A stretch of 64,000 nucleotides of DNA from Cyclobacteriaceae bacterium (GCA_016787565.1 JAEUUG010000015.1:124001-188000); one strand, 5' to 3'; shown: positions 8,881-19,068, counted from the stretch's first letter. Numbers and translations are program-made. The notes: a model not told the origin generated them from the letters alone.

Positions 8881-9010
8881 TGATGATCCGCATACATTCA
8901 TGAATGTCATGCCCGCCAGCGAGCCGGCATCACCTTGAATAGTGTGGGATCTCGTGTCAACGCCTGCGATGACTCTAAACGCAGGTAGAGATAGGTTTAC
9001 GGATCAATCG
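8881..9010. repeat. Dispersed palindromic repeat, copy 1
   Basis: This ~130-base intergenic segment matches, in opposite orientation, the segment at 27253-27381. Both are bounded by TGATGATCC / GGATCA-type inverted ends. Shared internal blocks are CCAGCGAGCCGG and CGATGACTCTAAAC. Copy 2 contains two short hairpins; in copy 1 these arms carry mismatches, so it is the more decayed. The structure is that of a REP/BIME-like or MITE-like element, which fits the presence of a Y1 transposase gene near copy 2. No gene is visible in the segment. Confidence 0.8.
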
Positions 9011-9033
9011 ATATTTTTAAAATTACGACTGTT

Positions 9034-9402
9034 ATGAAAAGCGTTTTAACCATTGTGCTGCTGGTGTCCTCTAATGCGTTTATGACGTTGGCGTGGTATG
9101 GCCATTTGAAATTCAAAGAAATGAAATGGAGTGAGAGCCTTCCCCTTTTCACCATCATATTAATCAGTTGGGGTATAGCATTCTTCGAATACGTTTTGCA
9201 AGTACCGGCAAACCGGATAGGTTTCAAAGGCTATGGAGGACCATTCTCGCTGCTGGAATTAAAAGTAATCCAGGAAGTGATCACGCTGGTTGTCTTTGTT
9301 TTATTCTCGCTGGTTTTTTTCAAGACTGAAACGTTTCGAGTCAATCACCTGATTGGATTCGTGTTCCTCGTGTTAGCCGTCTATTTTATTTTCAAGAAGT
9401 AA
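9034..9402 (+). CDS. DUF486 / DMT-superfamily small membrane protein
   Basis: A 122-residue protein with four predicted transmembrane helices (about residues 4-20, 35-52, 77-95 and 103-120). The stretch NAFMTLAWYGHLKF and the QVPANRIGF-x-GYGGPFSLLELKVIQE block are characteristic of the DUF486 family, which belongs to the drug/metabolite transporter superfamily. Its substrate is unknown. It starts shortly after the dispersed repeat copy 1 and shows no operon partner. Confidence 0.88.
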   Translation: MKSVLTIVLLVSSNAFMTLAWYGHLKFKEMKWSESLPLFTIILISWGIAFFEYVLQVPANRIGFKGYGGPFSLLELKVIQEVITLVVFVLFSLVFFKTETFRVNHLIGFVFLVLAVYFIFKK

Positions 9403-9424
9403 GTATAACTGTTCTCCTTGCTGC

Positions 9425-10342
9425 TTAACTCACTTCTTCACCAGGTTTTGTTTTCCAGCGCTCGTGCATCCATACCCATTGGTCCGGGTGCTTCCGGATA
9501 ATATGCTCAATGATGGTGGTGAGTTTCTGTGTATTGTTAATCATATCGGTTTCATCATCACCGGCAATAACCATCGGAACTTCCGGCAAAATGTGCATCT
9601 GCTGTAATCCGTCCTCTCGAAGGTGAACATAGGTTGGCACAACAGCTGCCCCGGTTTTCAGGGCTAATACGGTGGCACCAATCGGAGTAGCGGCAGGCAT
9701 TCCAAAAAAATTAACAAACCTACTTTTAACTTTCGTGTCCTGATCAATGAGCAGGGCCACAGAACCTCCTGATTTCAATACCTTGATCAATCGGAACGTT
9801 TCCCTGCCACGCTCAATCGCGACTGCGCCATGCGAATTCCGGTACTTCCAAAGTAGATCATTCAGTCGTGGATCCTTCAATGGTGTTCCAATGATATTGG
9901 GATTAAGTCCGCGCATTGCCATGTTGGTTACCTGTAGATCAAAAGCTCCGAGATGGCAGGTCAGAAAAATAACACCCTTTCCTTTGGCGTGCGCGCGCTC
10001 ATAATGTTCAAGTCCTTCGGTAATCAGAAATTCCTCAAGATTCTCCAGTGTTTTTACCTGAGAACTTCGGAGTATATCGCCCGCATTTTTACCCAGCATG
10101 GAGAAAGTTTGCTTGGCCAGTTTTTTAATTTGATCTCCTGACTTTTCAGGAAATGCTAATTGAAGATGGTGCACGGTAAGCCTTCGTGTTTTGCCAGCAC
10201 CATAATAGGCCAATGCTCCGAAAATTCCGCAAACGGATAACCAGGCTTTACGCGGCATTAAACCCGAGACCAAAATCAAAATACGAATGAACCCGTATAC
10301 TACCGCATAACGAAAACTTCTCCGAATTTTCTTAGAAACCAT
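9425..10342 (-). CDS. Lysophospholipid / lipid A acyltransferase, LpxL (HtrB)-like
   Basis: A 305-residue inner-membrane acyltransferase of the LpxL/LpxM family that transfers an acyl chain, usually to a lipid A precursor. It has an N-terminal hydrophobic anchor, the catalytic HX4D motif in CHLGAFD (His130, Asp135), and the downstream ALLIDQDTK and GAAVVPTYV blocks. The ATG at 10342 is used; a GTG two codons upstream is possible. It is divergent from the SixA-like gene with a 57-base gap. A second, pigment-cluster LpxL-like gene is found at the right edge of the window. Confidence 0.9.
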   Translation of the reverse strand: MVSKKIRRSFRYAVVYGFIRILILVSGLMPRKAWLSVCGIFGALAYYGAGKTRRLTVHHLQLAFPEKSGDQIKKLAKQTFSMLGKNAGDILRSSQVKTLENLEEFLITEGLEHYERAHAKGKGVIFLTCHLGAFDLQVTNMAMRGLNPNIIGTPLKDPRLNDLLWKYRNSHGAVAIERGRETFRLIKVLKSGGSVALLIDQDTKVKSRFVNFFGMPAATPIGATVLALKTGAAVVPTYVHLREDGLQQMHILPEVPMVIAGDDETDMINNTQKLTTIIEHIIRKHPDQWVWMHERWKTKPGEEVS

Positions 10343-10399
10343 CGGCACGAAGATAAGAAGTGTTTTGGTTTTGATAATTTAGAGGTAAATAATAATACC

Positions 10400-10903
10400 A
10401 TGAAGACCTTGTATCTGGTACGGCATGCAAAATCAAGTTGGGCTGATCCTGACCAGGCGGATTTTGAACGACCGCTAAACGAACGTGGAAAACGCGATGC
10501 ACCCCGAATGGCCAAGCGGCTAAAAGAGAAGGAAATCCACCCCGATCTAATATTTTCCAGTCCGGCTAAACGTGCCCTTTCTACCAGCAAGCGGATGGCA
10601 AAAATTCTGAAGTATCCAAAAGATGGAATAAAAACAGATCAGAAGTTATACCACGCGTCAGATGATACCCTCCTCAGTATGATTCAGAACCTGAAGGATA
10701 AATTTGAATGTGTTGTCATCGTTGGGCACAATCCGGGTCTTACCGATTTTGTAAACTCATTCCTGAGCGAAGAACTCGACATTGATAATATTCCAACGTG
10801 TGGTGTTGTGGCTTTCAAGCTGGAAATTGATGCCTGGAGTAAAGCAACATGGGGAATTGGAAAGATGCTTTTCTTTGATTATCCGAAAAGCAAAGAGGAC
10901 TAG
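10400..10903 (+). CDS. sixA: SixA-like histidine phosphatase
   Basis: A 167-residue histidine-phosphatase-superfamily protein. The catalytic RHAK motif (His9) opens the domain, followed by RPLNERGKRDAPRMA, a hallmark of SixA and its relatives, and the second catalytic His in VGHNPGLTDF. SixA in E. coli dephosphorylates phosphohistidine in a phosphotransfer protein; Bacteroidota homologues are uncharacterised. It ends in a 4-base overlap with the convergent DUF4421 gene. Confidence 0.87.
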   Translation: MKTLYLVRHAKSSWADPDQADFERPLNERGKRDAPRMAKRLKEKEIHPDLIFSSPAKRALSTSKRMAKILKYPKDGIKTDQKLYHASDDTLLSMIQNLKDKFECVVIVGHNPGLTDFVNSFLSEELDIDNIPTCGVVAFKLEIDAWSKATWGIGKMLFFDYPKSKED

Positions 10904-11955
10904 AAAAATTCCTTCGGTATATCCTTCGCTCGTTTTTTCAGGATACCAACTTCCTTAAATCGAAAACCGAATAGAATTTTAAATGATCCCGCTGATGTGG
11001 TCAGTTGTAAATTATCAAACTTGGCAGTCTTTCCCTGATTTAAAAAAATTAGTCCACCAAAAAAATGATCGCCATTGTACCCGATCGAAAGACGTGCAGC
11101 GGTGTACATGTTAAACTGAATGTCATTACCGGTACCACCATTCTCATTGGTGTACGACAACCAATTATGGGCTGGTCCCAAGGCAAGAAGTCCATTCAAG
11201 TAAAAATTTTTGTAAATGAGGCTGAAGGTATAACCGGGCGCGATACTAAAAGCTGTTGCATTAATTTCCTTCGCGCGATATTCCGAACTAAAGCGCGAGG
11301 CGTAGGCGTCTCCGATAATCGCGGAGTCACCCCTTGTACGAAAACTACTGACCGTTCCAAAAAGCAGAAATGAACCACCACTCTTTAATTGACGCTCAGC
11401 AAAATTATAGGCTGAAGGGAAGGAGAACCGCTGGTGGTTAAAAACATAGTTTGCTGTAACGCCAATATTTCTGGATTCAATGTCGGGTCGCTGTGGAAAA
11501 GGTGTGTCTTTGGGTACGGGATTGGCTGCATCAACAATATAAAACCCGGTATATTTCTGATGATAAACTTCCGCTCCAAACCGTTTACCAATTACGTTAA
11601 ACTGGAGGTCACGTACTTTTGATTCCCCATATATTTCTAAATTCTTTTCATTGATTGGAGCGGAGAATGTCAACTCGAAACCCAATTCAAAAAGATACAT
11701 TCCAACACCAATACTGTTAGGTTTATTTGATTTGTACGTTAGCCGTTCGTTTTTGACATCGAGATTTCTCATCTCAAAATCAAGCCTTCGTTGCTTCAAC
11801 ACAGGCCATATAAAAAAATGATCTGGAAAACTTTTGATGTACTGTGAGCGCACGGAGTCGTAGGCAACCGAGGGCATAGCCGTAACCTCAACATCATCCT
11901 GTGAAAACGCAGTCAGCGAGAAAAAACAAATTAAAATAGAAACCTGAAACTTCAT
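10900..11955 (-). CDS. DUF4421 outer-membrane-type protein
   Basis: A 351-residue exported protein with a signal peptide (MKFQVSILICFFSLTAFS, cleavage before QDD). It has many alternating aromatic/hydrophobic beta strands and a C-terminal strand region, as expected for an outer-membrane barrel. The pattern SNKPNSIGVGMYLFELGFELTFS fits the DUF4421 family, known mainly from Bacteroidota. Function unknown. Its ATG overlaps the hslU stop by one base (TGATG), so it is translationally coupled to porQ-hslU upstream. Confidence 0.83.
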   Translation of the reverse strand: MKFQVSILICFFSLTAFSQDDVEVTAMPSVAYDSVRSQYIKSFPDHFFIWPVLKQRRLDFEMRNLDVKNERLTYKSNKPNSIGVGMYLFELGFELTFSAPINEKNLEIYGESKVRDLQFNVIGKRFGAEVYHQKYTGFYIVDAANPVPKDTPFPQRPDIESRNIGVTANYVFNHQRFSFPSAYNFAERQLKSGGSFLLFGTVSSFRTRGDSAIIGDAYASRFSSEYRAKEINATAFSIAPGYTFSLIYKNFYLNGLLALGPAHNWLSYTNENGGTGNDIQFNMYTAARLSIGYNGDHFFGGLIFLNQGKTAKFDNLQLTTSAGSFKILFGFRFKEVGILKKRAKDIPKEFF

Positions 11956-13355
11956 CAGAGAATGAACTCACTCAAATCTTTATTTTTTACAAGAGAACTT
12001 AATTTGGCTCTTACCATATCGGCTGAAACCTCAATGTGAGTGTCGGCTTTGATTTTATCCGGCACATCAAAAAGAAATTCATTCAATAACCGGCTCATCA
12101 CCGTATGCAATCTTCGTGCCCCGATGTTTTCAATCTCGGCATTGATAACAAATGCAGTTTCAGCAATTTCATGAATGGCATCTTCTGAAAACGAAACGTT
12201 TACCCCTTCAGCTTCGAACAAAGCCTGATATTGTTTGGTCAATGCATTTTTAGGCTCCGTGAGTATGCGGATAAAATCAGCCTTTGTCAGGTTATCTAAC
12301 TCGACACGGATCGGAAAACGACCTTGCAACTCCGGAATCAAATCCGATGGTTTCGAAACGTGAAACGCTCCGGCTGCTACGAACAGAACGTGATCGGTAT
12401 TGATAACACCATACTTGGTATTGACAGCAGTTCCCTCAACAATAGGCAATAGATCGCGCTGCACACCTTCGCGACTTACATCTGGTCCACCTCCACCTTT
12501 CTTTCCACCGGAGGCAATCTTGTCAATCTCATCGATAAAAATTATCCCGGCATCTTCTGCCCTGCGAATAGCCTCTTCTTTTACCTCATCCATATCGATG
12601 AGCTTGGCGGCCTCTTCTTCCAGCAAGAGTTTTCGAGCTTCCGAAACAGTGACTTTGCGCTTCTTACTTTTCTTGGGCATCATCCCGCTGAGCATCTCCT
12701 GTAAATTCATCATCGAAACCTCATCCATCATTCCCGCTCCGATCATTCCTACGTTTGATCCGCCTGAGCCTTTAATGCTTATATCGATTTTACGATCTTC
12801 CAGTTCTCCATTTCTGATTTTCTGCCGAAAAATAGTACGCGTTCGTTCGTTTAACTCCTCATCGCTAGAGGGTACTTCGCTGCCTGTCTCATAGGGTGCA
12901 TCATAACCTGCAGCTTTGGTTGGTGTCGAACGCATCGGTGGAATGAGTGCATCGAGTATACTATCTTCTACCATCTGGGCTGCTTTTTCCTTTACTTCTT
13001 CTTTTTTCTTTGCCTTCACCATGTTCACCGATTGCTCGACCAGATCGCGTACCATGCTTTCCACATCTCGGCCAACATAACCCACTTCTGTAAATTTTGA
13101 TGCCTCTACCTTAACGAAGGGAGCATCGGCAATTTTTGCCAGCCTGCGGGCGATTTCTGTTTTACCCACTCCGGTAGCACCAATCAACAAGATATTGTTG
13201 GGAACGATCTCACGTTGAATATCGGTTTTGACATTCATTCTGCGCCAGCGATTGCGAAGGGCAATGGCAACATTTCGCTTGGCTTCATATTGCCCGATAA
13301 TGTATTTATCAAGCTCTTCAACAATTTGTTTGGGTGTTAAATACTGATCCGTCAT
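11955..13355 (-). CDS. hslU: ATP-dependent protease ATPase subunit HslU (ClpY)
   Basis: AAA+ unfoldase of about 466 residues that feeds substrates to the HslV peptidase. Features are the N-terminal LTPKQIVEELDKYIIGQYEAKRNVAIALRNR block, Walker A GATGVGKTE, the I-domain (residues about 110-230), Walker B IIFIDEIDKI and the conserved C-terminus ending LSEFIL, which docks into HslV. Several Met codons cluster at the start (13355-13361); 13355 avoids overlap with porQ. No hslV gene is in the window, which is unusual compared with proteobacterial hslVU operons. It lies between porQ and the DUF4421 gene with overlapping start and stop codons. Confidence 0.95.
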   Translation of the reverse strand: MTDQYLTPKQIVEELDKYIIGQYEAKRNVAIALRNRWRRMNVKTDIQREIVPNNILLIGATGVGKTEIARRLAKIADAPFVKVEASKFTEVGYVGRDVESMVRDLVEQSVNMVKAKKKEEVKEKAAQMVEDSILDALIPPMRSTPTKAAGYDAPYETGSEVPSSDEELNERTRTIFRQKIRNGELEDRKIDISIKGSGGSNVGMIGAGMMDEVSMMNLQEMLSGMMPKKSKKRKVTVSEARKLLLEEEAAKLIDMDEVKEEAIRRAEDAGIIFIDEIDKIASGGKKGGGGPDVSREGVQRDLLPIVEGTAVNTKYGVINTDHVLFVAAGAFHVSKPSDLIPELQGRFPIRVELDNLTKADFIRILTEPKNALTKQYQALFEAEGVNVSFSEDAIHEIAETAFVINAEIENIGARRLHTVMSRLLNEFLFDVPDKIKADTHIEVSADMVRAKLSSLVKNKDLSEFIL

Positions 13356-13357
13356 CA

Positions 13358-14365
13358 TCATATCGATCGTCTCGTTAAAAGTTTATTCACATTCGTGGAC
13401 AAGGTAAAAGCATATCCGGCTTGTCCGGCTACATAACCGCTGCGGCTGAAAACAAATTCCACTGTTTTAATTCGTGCCGAGAAACCAAACGTTACACCTG
13501 CACCGCCACCTCCGTTACTGAGTTTTAATTCTTGATGACGGAGGTAATTATAGCCTGCCAATACGTTTACATTCCGGTGCAACAACAGCTCAACACCAAA
13601 ATTGATGCGACTCATTACTTTGTTGAGGGTTGAGGGCTCATCTGTTCCATCGTCAGGATTGTAATATGGAAGTTCACGTTGTGTCAGGTTATAGGCTGTG
13701 AGTGAAAAGCGAAAAGGCATATGCTCAGGCTTAAAGGTTGCGCCCAACTGAACATCAAACGGAAGTAACGATTTGCTCGACTCTGAATACTCCGATAGTA
13801 CAACACCAAAATTCTTAATAACAAGACCAACACGAAAATCCCTATCGGGATGTATAAATACACCGCCAACATCCAACATCACTGCACTGGCTCGGTATCC
13901 GGCTATATTTGAAAATGCAAATTTTACATTGGCGCCCATCCGGAAATTTGAAATGCGATGACTCTTACCAACCATCAGCACGGTTTCGCCAGAGGCGAAA
14001 TCACCCAGTTCTGCTCCGGCAGCATCGTAACTTTTAATGTTTCCATACCGCATGTGCTGAATACCAAACATCAACACGCCAATTTTCTTAAACGGATGAG
14101 CGTAGGAAAACGTAGCTTGCCCAATGTCAGCTACATAAAACTGATACGAGGCCGAAGCCATACCCGCTAGTGTATCACCCACTGCGGAAGGATTCGCCTG
14201 GAAAAAATTAATATCGCGATCAGTCAATGAAACATTAACGCCACCCAGGGCTGCCAGACGCGCATATCCCGGAACGTTCAGAAATTCAAACGCCTTCTCT
14301 CCTCCAATCTGCGCTACAGCTGGAAGGGTGAATAAGCAAAAAACAAAAAGCAATATTCTGTTCAC
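13358..14365 (-). CDS. porQ: Type IX secretion system protein PorQ
   Basis: A 335-residue outer-membrane protein with signal peptide (MNRILLFVFCLFTLPAVA) and an early block EKAFEFLNVPGYARLAALGG followed by INFFQANPS, both typical of PorQ. The rest is a FadL/PorV-like beta barrel. In Porphyromonas, PorQ with PorZ and PorV takes part in the attachment/sortase side of the type IX secretion system. The 3' end overlaps or abuts the hslU start. The gene is first in a porQ-hslU-DUF4421 leftward operon; no PorU, PorV or PorZ gene is adjacent. Confidence 0.9.
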   Translation of the reverse strand: MNRILLFVFCLFTLPAVAQIGGEKAFEFLNVPGYARLAALGGVNVSLTDRDINFFQANPSAVGDTLAGMASASYQFYVADIGQATFSYAHPFKKIGVLMFGIQHMRYGNIKSYDAAGAELGDFASGETVLMVGKSHRISNFRMGANVKFAFSNIAGYRASAVMLDVGGVFIHPDRDFRVGLVIKNFGVVLSEYSESSKSLLPFDVQLGATFKPEHMPFRFSLTAYNLTQRELPYYNPDDGTDEPSTLNKVMSRINFGVELLLHRNVNVLAGYNYLRHQELKLSNGGGGAGVTFGFSARIKTVEFVFSRSGYVAGQAGYAFTLSTNVNKLLTRRSI

Positions 14366-14432
14366 GATTCAGCGAAAGCGCCAAGTTAATGAAAAAGCTT
14401 TATCGGCCACGACTTGCGAACAGGCAGCATGC

Positions 14433-16895
14433 TTAGGAAGCCATCGCTTTTTGATCGGCAAACGTAAAAACCATCTGGTGTTTTACCTTCTCTTTTAATA
14501 AAGCAACTTTTAATACTTCATCAACCGTATCCACATAGTGGAAAGCAAGGCCTTTGATATAGTGCTGCTCTATCTCATCAATATCACGCTTATTCTTGGC
14601 GCTCAAAACTATCTCTTTGATGCCGCTTCGCTTGGCTGCCAGAATCTTTTCTTTGATGCCGCCCACCGGCAATACTTTTCCACGCAAGGTAATTTCACCC
14701 GTCATGGCCAGCTTGGCCTTAACTTTTCGTTGTGTGAAGATGGAGGCCAGCGATGTGAACATGGTAATGCCTGCCGAGGGTCCGTCTTTCGGAACAGCTC
14801 CCGCTGGAACGTGAATGTGCAAATCATATTGCTGAAAGACGCGATAATCAAGATTGAGCGAATCTGCATTTGACTTCAGGTATGATAGTGCAGCCACAGC
14901 TGATTCCTTCATAACATCACCCAGTTGACCGGAGATGGTAAGTGTACCCTTGCCTTTACTTAAACTGGATTCCACAAAAAGAATTTCACCGCCTACCTGC
15001 GTCCAGGCGAGCCCCGTTACCACACCTGCTATATCATTTCCCTGGTATAGCTCTTCATCAAAAATTTCTGCCCCCAATACTTTCCGAACGGTATCTTCCG
15101 TAACCATTTTATCAAACGGTTCTTCCATCGCAATGGACTTTGCAATGCTTCTGACCAGTGTTCCTATTTTTCGTTCCAGGTTTCGCACGCCCGACTCACG
15201 GGTATAGCTGGTGATTACTTTCGCTATAGCCGCTTTGCTGATTTTTACATCGGAAGATTTTAAGCCATGCTCCAGAAGTTGTTTCGGAATAAGGTGCCGG
15301 ATGGCAATCTCTAATTTCTCCTCTTGCGTATAGCCGGTTATCTCAATGATTTCCATCCGGTCGCGCAACGCAGGATGAATGGTATCGAGAGCGTTGGCTG
15401 TAGCCACGAATAGTACTTTCGAAAGATCGTATTCAACTTCCAGGTAGTTATCGCCAAACGTATTGTTCTGCTCAGGATCTAAAACTTCCAGCAAAGCCGA
15501 TGAAGGATCGCCACGGAAATCTGCACGTACTTTATCAATCTCATCCAGGATGTAAACCGGATTGGAAGATTGCGCCTTCTTCAGGTTTTGCAAAATCTTC
15601 CCGGGCATTGCACCCACATACGTCTTACGATGTCCGCGTATCTCAGCCTCATCATGAACACCACCCAACGACATGCGCACATATTTTCGCTTCAACGCCT
15701 TGGCGATGGATTTACCCAACGAAGTTTTACCAACACCCGGAGGACCATACAAACACAAAATCGGTCCCTTCATGTCCTGTTTCAATTTCAACACAGCAAG
15801 GTACTCCAGTATCCGTGTCTTTACTTTCTCCAAACCGAAGTGATCCTGATCCAGAATTTTTTTTGCGCGTTTTAAATCAAAATCATCAACCGTATACTCA
15901 CCCCACGGCAAATCAAGCATGAACTCGGCATAATTCATCGCCACCGGATACTCTGCCGCCTGCGGATTGATGCGCAACAACTTGTCGAGTTCTTTGGCAA
16001 AATGATCTTTCGCCTGCTGCGGCCATTTTTTGGTCTCTCCTCTTTTGCGAAGTTTCTCTACTTCCTTATCCGGACCATCGTAGCCCAACTCATCTTGCAG
16101 TACTTTGATCTGCTGCCGCAGGAAATAATCGCGCTGTTGCTGATCAATATCGGTATGAACTTTTTTCTGAATCTCGTGCTTGATCTCCAGCATCTGAATT
16201 TCTTTCAGCATATACTGTAGCAGCAGCGTTCCCCGATCGTTAAGGTTCTGAGTCTCCAGTATCTTCTGTTTCTCAGAAACATCAACATTCAGGTTCGAAG
16301 AAAGAAAGTGAATGAGAAATGACATGCTGGAAATATTATCCAGTGCTACCTGGGCCTCCTGCGGAATCTCCGGATTGAGCTTCAATATTTTCAATGCCGA
16401 ATCCTTCAATGATTGAACGAGTGCCCTTACTTCTTTACCGTTTACATTCAGTGCCGGTTCGGTAAGCAATTCAAAACGTGCTGTGAGAAATGGATCTTCT
16501 TGAACAAATTCCTTTATCTCGAAACGATTTTTTCCCTGAATAATAATCGTGGTGTTTCCATCGGGCAACACCAACATTTTAATAATCCGGGCAACCGTTC
16601 CTGTTCGGTACAATTCTTCTATGCCGGGCTCTTCGGCTTGTGAGTTCTTTTGCGCAACAACACCGATGATCCGGTTTCCCTGATAGGCCTTCTTTACCAA
16701 TCGAATAGACTTTTGCCGGCCCACGGTAATGGGAATAACTACGCCCGGAAAAAGTACTGTATTTTTAATCGGCAGGATGGAAAGTTCACCAGGAAGATCT
16801 TCCGGCTTAAGGTCAGTGTCCTGTTCCGGATTTATCATCTGAATCAGATCGTCTGAATCATCTTGAACGATTTGTATCGGTAGGTTTCTAAACAT
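14433..16895 (-). CDS. lon: ATP-dependent protease Lon
   Basis: An 820-residue LonA protease (endopeptidase La). I place the start at the ATG at 16895 ([13 protein letters not shown]) because the 35 codons upstream show no family resemblance. Domains in order: LON substrate-binding N-domain ([18 protein letters not shown] region), a coiled helical linker, the AAA+ module with Walker [12 protein letters not shown] and Walker [10 protein letters not shown], and the Ser-Lys protease domain. The catalytic residues are Ser707 in DGPSAG and Lys750 in [12 protein letters not shown] 67-base gap separates it from the downstream porQ gene. It is a cytosolic quality-control protease. Confidence 0.96.
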   Translation of the reverse strand: MFRNLPIQIVQDDSDDLIQMINPEQDTDLKPEDLPGELSILPIKNTVLFPGVVIPITVGRQKSIRLVKKAYQGNRIIGVVAQKNSQAEEPGIEELYRTGTVARIIKMLVLPDGNTTIIIQGKNRFEIKEFVQEDPFLTARFELLTEPALNVNGKEVRALVQSLKDSALKILKLNPEIPQEAQVALDNISSMSFLIHFLSSNLNVDVSEKQKILETQNLNDRGTLLLQYMLKEIQMLEIKHEIQKKVHTDIDQQQRDYFLRQQIKVLQDELGYDGPDKEVEKLRKRGETKKWPQQAKDHFAKELDKLLRINPQAAEYPVAMNYAEFMLDLPWGEYTVDDFDLKRAKKILDQDHFGLEKVKTRILEYLAVLKLKQDMKGPILCLYGPPGVGKTSLGKSIAKALKRKYVRMSLGGVHDEAEIRGHRKTYVGAMPGKILQNLKKAQSSNPVYILDEIDKVRADFRGDPSSALLEVLDPEQNNTFGDNYLEVEYDLSKVLFVATANALDTIHPALRDRMEIIEITGYTQEEKLEIAIRHLIPKQLLEHGLKSSDVKISKAAIAKVITSYTRESGVRNLERKIGTLVRSIAKSIAMEEPFDKMVTEDTVRKVLGAEIFDEELYQGNDIAGVVTGLAWTQVGGEILFVESSLSKGKGTLTISGQLGDVMKESAVAALSYLKSNADSLNLDYRVFQQYDLHIHVPAGAVPKDGPSAGITMFTSLASIFTQRKVKAKLAMTGEITLRGKVLPVGGIKEKILAAKRSGIKEIVLSAKNKRDIDEIEQHYIKGLAFHYVDTVDEVLKVALLKEKVKHQMVFTFADQKAMAS

Positions 16896-17051
16896 GCTTT
16901 TATAAATGCCACTTTGACACGGCTTATCAGATTTGAGATCGTATTTAATAGACGCTCTAACTGGACAATAGTAATGCCAAGGGAGTTGTAAAAGAAGCAA
17001 AATTGTGGCAACTTTAACCAGTTGGCTTGATTTTTACCAAACAAAGGTTCT

Positions 17052-19019
17052 GTGAAAACCTACTTTTTAATCTTATTGGCAGCTTTTTGCCTGCTGACCG
17101 ACTCGCTGCTCCTGGCCCAAAAGCCCAAAACCAAATTTAAAAAGGGTGGAGTGGTACAGTTGGATGATAGCCTGACAAGCTACAGCCAATCTGACATTTT
17201 CAACTTCCCCAACCTGAACAAACTTGCCTTCTATTCTGATGAAGCCAAGCTTAAAAGGATTCGTCAACTCAGTGCTTCGGGTATTGATGATGAACTGTAT
17301 CCCGCCATGCGGCAGTATGTAAAAAACTTCGGCATCGGTAATTTCACTTCGCAAACAAAAATGATCTGGCAACTGGCCAAACTATCGGAAAAATACGGGG
17401 AACCGGGTGAAGCTGTTCTGTTGTATAAACTTCTCCTGAAGCATCAGCGGCCCGATATCGATGCAAAAAAAATGCGACAGGAATTTGACACGCTGGTGAA
17501 AAATGAAAGCGATCGATACGTTCCGTTGAAAGAATATTATGAACTCGTAGCCTATCGCAAAGAAATCGACACCCTTCAACCGCCTCATGGTGTTCTGTTG
17601 CGGATGAATGACTGGGTCAATTCACCGAAGGAGGATTATGGACCTACCATCGGTAACCTGGATTATATTCTTCTATTCACGTCAAAACGAAACGCAGTTA
17701 CAGAAGGTCCGCAGCGCAGCTATAATGAAGATCTTTTCTTCACGCGTTTTGTTGACGACATGTGGATGGAAGCCGAACCCTTTACCACCATCAATACCAA
17801 ATACAATGAAGGCTCTGCCTGTCTCAGTCATGATGGAAAAAAATTATACTTCGCGCGATGCAACTCACCCGACTCACAAGGCAACTGCGACATTTTTGAA
17901 GCTGAACTTAAAGCTGACAGTACATGGGGCAATGTGAAAAACCTGGGACCGAACATCAATAGTATCGCCTGGGACTCACATCCCTCGCTATCCCATTCCG
18001 GTGACACACTTTTTTTTGCATCCGACAGACTTGGGGGTTTTGGCATGTCGGATATCTACTATTCTACGAAAGACAGAAATGGCAAATGGGGAAAAGCGCA
18101 GAACATTGGACCCGTGATCAACACCCGCGGACACGAAGTGAGTCCTTTCTTTCACCATAAGTTTAACGTGCTCTACTTCAGTTCGAATGGCCAGCCTTTA
18201 AACTTTGGCGACTTTGATATTTACAAAGCATACAAGCAAGGCAACGTTTGGGGTGAACCGAAAAATATTGGTCCGCTTGTGAATGGCCAGGGCAGCGAAT
18301 ACTACTTCACCATCGATTCAGAGTCGAGTCATTTGTATTACGCCCGTTCGGCAGATGATGACATCAACAACCTTGATCTTCACTCTTTCCCCGTGCCGAT
18401 GGAAGCGCAACCTGAAGCCGTTGCCAAACTCAAAGGAACACTAATCAACAGCCAAACGAAAAAGCCCTTCCGGGGAATTGTTTCCGTTATTGATCTGGAT
18501 AAAGGTGTTGAGGTCGCACCCAAGTACCTGCGCGAAGATGGTTCCTTTGATTTCAGCCTGATCAACAAGCGAAATTACTTACTCATTATTCAGGGCGATG
18601 ACTTCTTCAGGATTGAAGAAATTTTTTACATGGAGGGCGATAAGGAATTAAATCTCGAGACCGATCCGATTGAAAGTAAAATGGCCTTTAAATCACTCGA
18701 GTTTGAAAATGGAAAAGCCGATATACTTATCGCTATGCATCCCGACCTGAACAGGCTTGCCAATTTTCTAATTGATCATCCGAAATTTAAACTGAATATT
18801 TCCGGTCATACCGATTCGCAGGGAAAAGAAGAAGCGAACCTGCGCCTGTCGCAGGCACGGGCCGATGCCATCAAGGCCTACCTGATCTACGAGTTCCGGA
18901 TTGATGCCGCACGCATTGAAGCACATGGTTATGGTAGTGCCAAACCCATCGTAAAAGAAGAGACGGAAGAAGATCGTAAACTTAACCGCAGGGTTGAATT
19001 TGAGATTGTGCGCGATTGA
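17052..19019 (+). CDS. PD40-repeat OmpA-family protein, PorE-like
   Basis: A 655-residue envelope protein starting at a GTG at 17052, with a signal peptide (FLILLAAFCLLTDSLLLA). Residues about 60-190 are helical (TPR-like). Residues about 200-440 form a PD40/WD40-like propeller with several DIY/DIF and FFASDR blades, then a small carboxypeptidase-regulatory-like beta domain (FRGIVSVID, about 465-520). The C-terminus is an OmpA peptidoglycan-binding domain (SGHTDSQGKEEANLRLSQARA, HGYG, NRRVEFEI). This domain order matches the type IX secretion protein PorE, but similar proteins are common, so PorE identity is an inference. No convincing lipobox is seen. Confidence 0.85.
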   Translation: MKTYFLILLAAFCLLTDSLLLAQKPKTKFKKGGVVQLDDSLTSYSQSDIFNFPNLNKLAFYSDEAKLKRIRQLSASGIDDELYPAMRQYVKNFGIGNFTSQTKMIWQLAKLSEKYGEPGEAVLLYKLLLKHQRPDIDAKKMRQEFDTLVKNESDRYVPLKEYYELVAYRKEIDTLQPPHGVLLRMNDWVNSPKEDYGPTIGNLDYILLFTSKRNAVTEGPQRSYNEDLFFTRFVDDMWMEAEPFTTINTKYNEGSACLSHDGKKLYFARCNSPDSQGNCDIFEAELKADSTWGNVKNLGPNINSIAWDSHPSLSHSGDTLFFASDRLGGFGMSDIYYSTKDRNGKWGKAQNIGPVINTRGHEVSPFFHHKFNVLYFSSNGQPLNFGDFDIYKAYKQGNVWGEPKNIGPLVNGQGSEYYFTIDSESSHLYYARSADDDINNLDLHSFPVPMEAQPEAVAKLKGTLINSQTKKPFRGIVSVIDLDKGVEVAPKYLREDGSFDFSLINKRNYLLIIQGDDFFRIEEIFYMEGDKELNLETDPIESKMAFKSLEFENGKADILIAMHPDLNRLANFLIDHPKFKLNISGHTDSQGKEEANLRLSQARADAIKAYLIYEFRIDAARIEAHGYGSAKPIVKEETEEDRKLNRRVEFEIVRD

Positions 19020-19068
19020 AAATATTTCACGGAAAAAATTACCGCTTCGAACCTAACTAGAACCACCA

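Noticed and set aside
12400-12894. A 164-codon open frame on the plus strand opposite hslU.
   Set aside because: It is a serine/isoleucine-rich antisense shadow of a strongly conserved gene and has no domain or start context.
16896-17000. A 35-codon N-terminal extension of Lon.
   Set aside because: Its residues do not match Lon, and the ATG at 16895 fits the family start.
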